DNA of 9,696 nucleotides from CAYSLA01 sp964431685 (GTDB taxonomy: Bacteria; Armatimonadota; UBA5829). Below the pieces are notes generated by a model. That model was not told the origin of the DNA and ran no database searches. It saw only the letters and a list, made by a program, of their open reading frames with translations. This document shows, piece by piece, positions 5,969-9,696 of this stretch (position 1 is the stretch's first letter; each line of letters opens with the position of its first letter). The position numbers and the translations under genes were made by a program. The DNA lies in the NCBI GenBank assembly GCA_964431685.1, contig CAYSLA010000130.1, forward strand, positions 1-9,696, given 5' to 3'.

Positions 5969-7116
5969 AGACAGAAACGCGCATATACATATCGGTCTTG
6001 TTGCTTCTTGCTGCCTGCGGCGTCTTCGCAGACGATGACAGCACAGATGCAGTGGACAAGTCACCCGGGGTGCAGGTGACGGCCTGGGGAGAAGCTGCTT
6101 CGAGTGATCCGGACGCACGGGAGAAAGCCATTGCGGACGGGCTGCGCAACGCCCTGCTGGCCAGCGTGGGAGCGTACGTCGAGTCCACGCAAGTCGGCTC
6201 AGACTATGAACTGGTGAAGAATGAGATACTGCTGAAGACCGCGGGGTTTGCCGTTCTCGACTCAGTGGAGTCAACCGAGCAATCCCGAGGCATACTGCGG
6301 GTAAAGATAAGAGCCACTGTGAGTCCCGTGCCGCTCTACAAGCGACTCAAAGAACTCGGCATCGCCCGCGACTGGCAGGTGCTGCTGGACATAAGTGCCA
6401 CGAAGTCCGGAAAGCCGGTGGCAGGCGTGGTGTCGTCATCCGTGGACAGGCTCACGCGGCGTCTGGCGGAGGTCGGCTTCAGCGTTGTAGACCTCAAGTC
6501 GCTCACCCCCGACGATATTCGTGCGCTCGACAGGATTCGCAGCGCGTCGGCGTCCGGCCAAACTCCTCCCGCTGCCGCAATAAAGGGTTTCGACATTGCC
6601 ATACTTGGCGAAGGGGTGCTTGAGGACGTAGACACGAACACCATCGGCGGAATAATCTTGTACCGCTCATCGGCAAAGTTGGTGCTGCACGCCTACAATC
6701 CGGCCTCGGGCGCGGCGCTGCACTCAGAATCCGCCAAGACTGACGGGGTTGAGAAGACCAGGCAGGGTGCGGATCAGTGGGCTCTTGCGCTCGCCGCGGA
6801 CTCCGCCGGCAGGAAGTTGGCCGAGAGACTCCTGCTTCTATCTGCTGAACGGTCGTCGGCCCTGCGCCTGCGCGTCGAGGGGCTGAAGACCAACTACGCT
6901 TCCGCCCTCGAACGCGAGATGAGAAGCATTCCGGGTGTTGAGCGGGTGGTGCCGATCGGCTATGACGGAGCGGTCACGCAGTGGGACGTTCACATCAAGA
7001 GCGAGTTCCGTGACGGCTTTGTCTCCGCAGTCGAATCCACAAAGACCGCCGTGAAGCGAAAGGTCAGGGTAGTTGCCTGGAGCAAGACCTACGTGATGGC
7101 TGAAGTGCTGAAGTGA
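5965..7116 (+). CDS. FlgT-N-like exported protein, probable lipoprotein
   Basis: A 383-residue protein whose ATG overlaps the stop of the preceding gene. Residues 8-18 form a hydrophobic export segment ending LAAC, a fit to the lipobox, so Cys18 may be lipidated; cleavage by signal peptidase I after GVFA is the alternative. Residues about 35-120 (VQVTAWGEA, AREKAIADGLRNALLASVGA, TAGFAVLDSVES, LRVKIRATV) resemble the N-terminal domain of the flagellar assembly protein FlgT and related LPP20/CsgG-associated proteins. About 136-295 is a second alpha/beta region (WQVLLDISAT, VDRLTRRLAEVGFSVVD, FDIAILGEGVLED). The last 85 residues (LRLRVEGL, EREMRSIPGVERVVPIGYD) form a further small domain. No flagellar genes are present, so a flagellar role is not supported. 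Likely partner of the upstream protein at the envelope; mechanism unknown. Confidence 0.85.
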   Translation: MKTETRIYISVLLLLAACGVFADDDSTDAVDKSPGVQVTAWGEAASSDPDAREKAIADGLRNALLASVGAYVESTQVGSDYELVKNEILLKTAGFAVLDSVESTEQSRGILRVKIRATVSPVPLYKRLKELGIARDWQVLLDISATKSGKPVAGVVSSSVDRLTRRLAEVGFSVVDLKSLTPDDIRALDRIRSASASGQTPPAAAIKGFDIAILGEGVLEDVDTNTIGGIILYRSSAKLVLHAYNPASGAALHSESAKTDGVEKTRQGADQWALALAADSAGRKLAERLLLLSAERSSALRLRVEGLKTNYASALEREMRSIPGVERVVPIGYDGAVTQWDVHIKSEFRDGFVSAVESTKTAVKRKVRVVAWSKTYVMAEVLK

Positions 7117-7120
7117 TGCG

Positions 7121-7150
7121 GGGCCGCTGCGGTTAAGGCTGACGCGGCCC
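7121..7150. terminator. possible bidirectional terminator hairpin
   Basis: GGGCCGC (7121-7127) and GCGGCCC (7144-7150) form a perfect 7-bp stem with a 16-nt loop in the 53-bp gap between convergent genes. No T-tract follows on either strand, so any termination would be weak or helped by Rho. Confidence 0.4.
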
Positions 7151-7169
7151 AGCACCCATTAAGAATAAC

Positions 7170-8441
7170 CTACTTCACGTCCTTAAGGTCGAACGCGTAT
7201 ACAAGAGAGGTTCCGTTGCTGGCAAGCAACGCCTCCGGCCGGACGTCGGAGGGCACCTGGAAGTATGTGCGCACGGTGATTTCGCGTCCGGGGTCAAGTT
7301 GCTGCCCTATGGTTCTGTCGCTCTTTTCGGCAAGCAGACGGTAATTCCACTCAGTCAACCCCTCATTAGTTCGCAGCTTCAACAACATCTCATTGCCCGA
7401 CAGATACACTGGCTCTCTCGCGTTGCTCTTGATCTGCATGACCAACACCAGATGCCTGTGCCCGTCTTCGGGAACGGTTTCCTCGATTGCTTCGGTTGTG
7501 AACGTCGCGGAGATGAACTTCAAGGCAAACTGACCCGAAGGGAAGTATGTTCCTGTCGGGCAGGGCACTTCTTCCAAGGCCGTTGCCCCACTTGGGTCGC
7601 TGGCGTCGGCTATCGGAGACGGCAGCGGCTTGACCTTGCCTTTGAGGTCGTATCGAAGCACAGGAGCATCTCCTGGCAACACCATCAACTTTGGAATCTC
7701 ACCCTTAGCGGGGACCTTGATCGCAGCGTAAGCGTCAATCTTCTGTGCAGGCTTCAGTGATATCCCTACGACCTGCTTGCTGCTCTCAACTCCAAAAACA
7801 TACTCATATTCCCAGTTTGTGTCATTGGCATCGACTGCAGTGAACCTCAGAGTATCCTGGCAAAAATATTGCTCCTCCGCCAGTGTGTTGTGGAGGGTGA
7901 AATGCAGAACTAAAAGCTTCCTTCCAAGTTCCGGATAGATGTGGTCATTGCCAAAGAACACGTTGTCCACCGTGTATTCCGCGCTCTTGAGGATGAAATT
8001 CCAGTTCTTATAGGCGCCAATAGTGTACGCGGCACCAAACTGCGCCCATTCTCCCCGGAGCTGCTCGGCGCCCTTGATGGCATTGCCGGCGACAATCTTC
8101 TTGTTCACTACAACGCGCTTCTTGGCTTTGTCATAACTGGCCGTTGCTCCGAGAGCCTTTGCCAGCGCCACAGCCGCGGCGTAAGTCTTTCCGGCCTTTG
8201 GCGCGGTTGGCACGCTCAGCTTCTTGCCTTCGCTCGTGAAAGCTTTGGACGTGGCATCATACGTCACTGTCGCACCAAAAGCTTTCGCGAAAGGTACGGC
8301 ATCAACATAGACTGTCCCTGATTTCTCGAACGCAGCCAGTTTCACCGCAGCGCCGTTGATCAGAAAGCTCTGGGCACTGCAACTGATGGCAAGGGCAAGC
8401 ATAAGCGCTGACGCCAAGCCAATTATCTTGAGGCGATTCAT
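7170..8441 (-). CDS. secreted protein with two stalk domains and two DUF4352-like Ig domains
   Basis: A 423-residue exported protein of unknown function. Residues 1-23 are a signal peptide (MNRLKIIGLASALMLALAIS, then CSA before Gln24). Two short copper-amine-oxidase-N-type stalk modules follow (about 26-74, FLINGAAVKL with YVDAVPFAKAFGATVTYD, and 75-113, YAAAVALAKALGATASYD). Despite the name, such modules do not indicate oxidase activity. Two beta-rich units come next (about 147-270 with FILKSAEYTVDN and KLLVLHFTLHN; about 303-423 with FALKFISATF and HLVLVMQIKSN). They look like DUF4352/TRF2-type immunoglobulin-like domains and are a second duplication. A Pro/Ser/Ala-rich linker separates them. 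The ATG is preceded by AGGAGG (8450-8455, spacing 8). It starts 22 nt after the FtsB-like gene, so probably one transcript. Role inferred as a cell-surface or periplasmic binding/scaffold protein. Confidence 0.85.
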   Translation of the reverse strand: MNRLKIIGLASALMLALAISCSAQSFLINGAAVKLAAFEKSGTVYVDAVPFAKAFGATVTYDATSKAFTSEGKKLSVPTAPKAGKTYAAAVALAKALGATASYDKAKKRVVVNKKIVAGNAIKGAEQLRGEWAQFGAAYTIGAYKNWNFILKSAEYTVDNVFFGNDHIYPELGRKLLVLHFTLHNTLAEEQYFCQDTLRFTAVDANDTNWEYEYVFGVESSKQVVGISLKPAQKIDAYAAIKVPAKGEIPKLMVLPGDAPVLRYDLKGKVKPLPSPIADASDPSGATALEEVPCPTGTYFPSGQFALKFISATFTTEAIEETVPEDGHRHLVLVMQIKSNAREPVYLSGNEMLLKLRTNEGLTEWNYRLLAEKSDRTIGQQLDPGREITVRTYFQVPSDVRPEALLASNGTSLVYAFDLKDVK

Positions 8442-8463
8442 TGTGGATTCCTCCTGAAGCGAT

Positions 8464-8889
8464 CTACTGTTGATTTGTTTCTGGCTCTGACTCTGCGGGC
8501 AAGTTCTCGCGGTTTGCCATGGCGATGTCGCGCTCGCCCATTACCAGAGTGATCTCACCGGGCTTCACAAGGCCATATTGCCTGGCCGCCTGGATCCATC
8601 CCTCTTCCGTCCTAAGATAACGTATCTTGCGTTCAAGTATGGCGTTTTCGCGTTTGAGTCTTGTCAGTTCCTTGCGCAGTTTCTCGGTCTGCCGGTGTTC
8701 GACGCTGCTTAGCCGAAAAGGCTTCAGCACCTTGTTCGTACCGGGGACCAGCAATGCTACGACCAGACCAACCACCACTATGGCTCGCGTGACTGGCCAG
8801 ACCGTGGTCCTCCAAACGGACGGTCTTCTCCGCCCCACTCTCGGCCTGTATCTTCTGACTTGTCCCCTGTGGCCATCATTCCAGTCCAA
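8464..8889 (-). CDS. FtsB/DivIC-like septum formation protein
   Basis: A small bitopic cell-division protein of 141 residues by the start chosen. It has a basic cytoplasmic N-terminus (RRYRPRVGRRRP, 12-23), one membrane span (about 33-49, VTRAIVVVGLVVALLVP), a heptad-rich coiled coil (about 64-93, TEKLRKELTRLKRENAILER) and the family-typical tail EEGWIQAARQYGLVKPGE (95-112). Relatives join FtsL and FtsQ/DivIB in the divisome. An ATG at 8946 is in frame, but it lies inside the promoter spacer and has no ribosome site. TTG at 8889-8887 has AGGGGGG (8903-8897) seven bases upstream and lies about 29 nt after the expected transcription start, so I chose it. The Ser/Glu-rich C-terminus (PAESEPETNQQ) is short and disordered. 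The gene downstream is the stalk-domain protein. The family call is good, but orthology to FtsB versus DivIC cannot be decided. Confidence 0.85.
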   Translation of the reverse strand: MDWNDGHRGQVRRYRPRVGRRRPSVWRTTVWPVTRAIVVVGLVVALLVPGTNKVLKPFRLSSVEHRQTEKLRKELTRLKRENAILERKIRYLRTEEGWIQAARQYGLVKPGEITLVMGERDIAMANRENLPAESEPETNQQ

Positions 8890-8924
8890 ATCGGCACCCC
8901 CCTGATATACTCCGTTCTGCAGTA

Positions 8925-8953
8925 ATCTTAGGGCCAAAAGAGACATCTGTCAA
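8925..8953 (-). promoter_or_regulatory. strong sigma-70-type promoter of the FtsB-like gene
   Basis: On the minus strand a perfect TTGACA (8953-8948) is followed by a 17-nt spacer and TAAGAT (8930-8925), five of six matches to TATAAT. Expected start of transcription is near 8918. It separates the FtsB-like and stalk-protein genes from the ABC gene upstream and argues for the internal TTG start. Confidence 0.7.
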
Positions 8954-9011
8954 CAAGAGGTTTTTGCGTCGGAAACACAGTTCGAGACACCACGGCAATA
9001 CCCGAACAGAC

Positions 9012-9696
9012 CTAGCTCTGCTCGGCCCTGGGAACTGCTATGAGCTGTTCCGGCACGGGTTCGTCAGATTCGAGGACGCCATCGCGGAATCGAAGAATGC
9101 GTTTCGTGTGCTGCGCGATCTCAGGCTCGTGGGTGACGATTATCACCGTCTTTCCAAGATTGTTGAGCCGCTGGAAAATCGCCATGATCGCGGCGCCCGT
9201 AATGGTGTCCAAGTTGCCGGTTGGCTCGTCCCCGAATATGATCGGCGGGTCGTTGACCAGCGCCCGTGCGATGGCGACTCTCTGCTGCTCTCCGCCTGAT
9301 AGCTGCATCGGGGTGTGGTGGATTCTGTCGCCCAGCCCAACTGAATCGAGGGCGGATCGAGCGGCCCTGGTGTTGGCTCCGCGGTTTGCATACATCATTG
9401 GGAGGATTGTGTTCTTCAGAGCGGACAGGCGCGGGAGGAGGTTGAAGCTTTGGAACACAAATCCGATCTGCCTGTTCCGAACTGCCGCCCTGGCCGCGTC
9501 GCCAAGCTTGCTGACGTCCTTGCCTCCCAGGACGTATCGCCCGGATGTCGGTCTGTCCAGGCAACCGATAATGTTCATCAGGGTCGTCTTTCCGGAACCC
9601 GACGGACCCATGATTGCGACGAACTCTCCTTCGTGCACGCCGAAGGACACGCCGCGAAGCGCCGGCACATCGACGCTGCCGATTTTGTATGTCTTT
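9012..9696 (-). CDS. ABC transporter ATP-binding protein, LolD/MacB type, 5' end beyond window
   Basis: Cytoplasmic ATPase subunit of an ABC transporter; 227 residues are visible and only a few N-terminal residues appear to be missing, since the window opens on KTYKIGSVDVPALRGVSF. All ATPase motifs are present and intact: Walker A GPSGSGKTT, Q-loop FVFQSFNLLPRLSA, signature LSGGEQQRVAIARAL, Walker B IIFGDEPTGNLD, and the H-loop VTHE. The phrases MNIIGCLDRPTSG and GDEPTGNLD are typical of the LolD/MacB/FtsE-related (type VII, mechanotransmission) group. Its permease with a MacB-like fold would be expected nearby, but is not in the 65 nt before the FtsB-like gene; it may lie beyond the right edge. 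The methionine at 9668 is internal to the family alignment and is not the start. Substrate unknown. Confidence 0.95.
   Translation of the reverse strand, partial: KTYKIGSVDVPALRGVSFGVHEGEFVAIMGPSGSGKTTLMNIIGCLDRPTSGRYVLGGKDVSKLGDAARAAVRNRQIGFVFQSFNLLPRLSALKNTILPMMYANRGANTRAARSALDSVGLGDRIHHTPMQLSGGEQQRVAIARALVNDPPIIFGDEPTGNLDTITGAAIMAIFQRLNNLGKTVIIVTHEPEIAQHTKRILRFRDGVLESDEPVPEQLIAVPRAEQS

Noticed and set aside
8947..9011. Possible terminator between the ABC gene and the FtsB-like gene
   Set aside because: Only a weak GTTCG/CGAAC pairing with a long loop and no T-tract directly after it.

Overview
The window is a fragment of a bacterial chromosome of moderately high GC, with a run of 100 N that marks an assembly gap. 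It looks like a metagenome or draft scaffold. The gene content (long ArgRS with an MSGRKG loop, PaaK plus tandem-ACT protein, copper-amine-oxidase-type stalk domains, FlgT/CsgG-like secreted proteins, a FtsB/DivIC-type protein) suits a diderm from a less-studied phylum. Armatimonadota is my loose guess, but the sequence alone does not settle this.

Left block (1-3910, all minus strand). Read in transcription order, this is a probable operon: phenylacetate-CoA ligase-like enzyme (paaK, interrupted by the N gap), a two-ACT-domain protein 6 nt behind it, a cysteine-rich DUF6125-like protein, and arginyl-tRNA synthetase (argS, running off the left edge). Between the ACT gene and the DUF6125-like gene lies about 140 bp of composite palindromic/direct repeat. 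argS itself carries, in frame, a 74-bp imperfect palindrome that looks like a dispersed mobile repeat, which adds about 25 codons to an essential enzyme.

Middle block (3911-7169). A divergent promoter region of about 240 bp separates paaK from two plus-strand genes joined by an ATGA overlap. The first encodes a secreted 606-residue protein with an internally duplicated N-terminal module and a C-terminal part resembling the CsgG/LpoB fold. The second encodes a 383-residue exported protein, probably a lipoprotein, that opens with a FlgT-N-like domain. They probably form an envelope pair of unknown function and are the most novel content here. A GC-rich hairpin separates them from the convergent genes that follow.

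Right block (7170-9696, all minus strand). An ABC transporter ATPase of the LolD/MacB type (its N-terminus lies beyond the right edge) is followed by a FtsB/DivIC-like division protein, which has its own consensus promoter and a probable TTG start. Next, 22 nt further on, comes a secreted protein with two stalk domains and two Ig-like DUF4352-type domains. The last two are probably co-transcribed.
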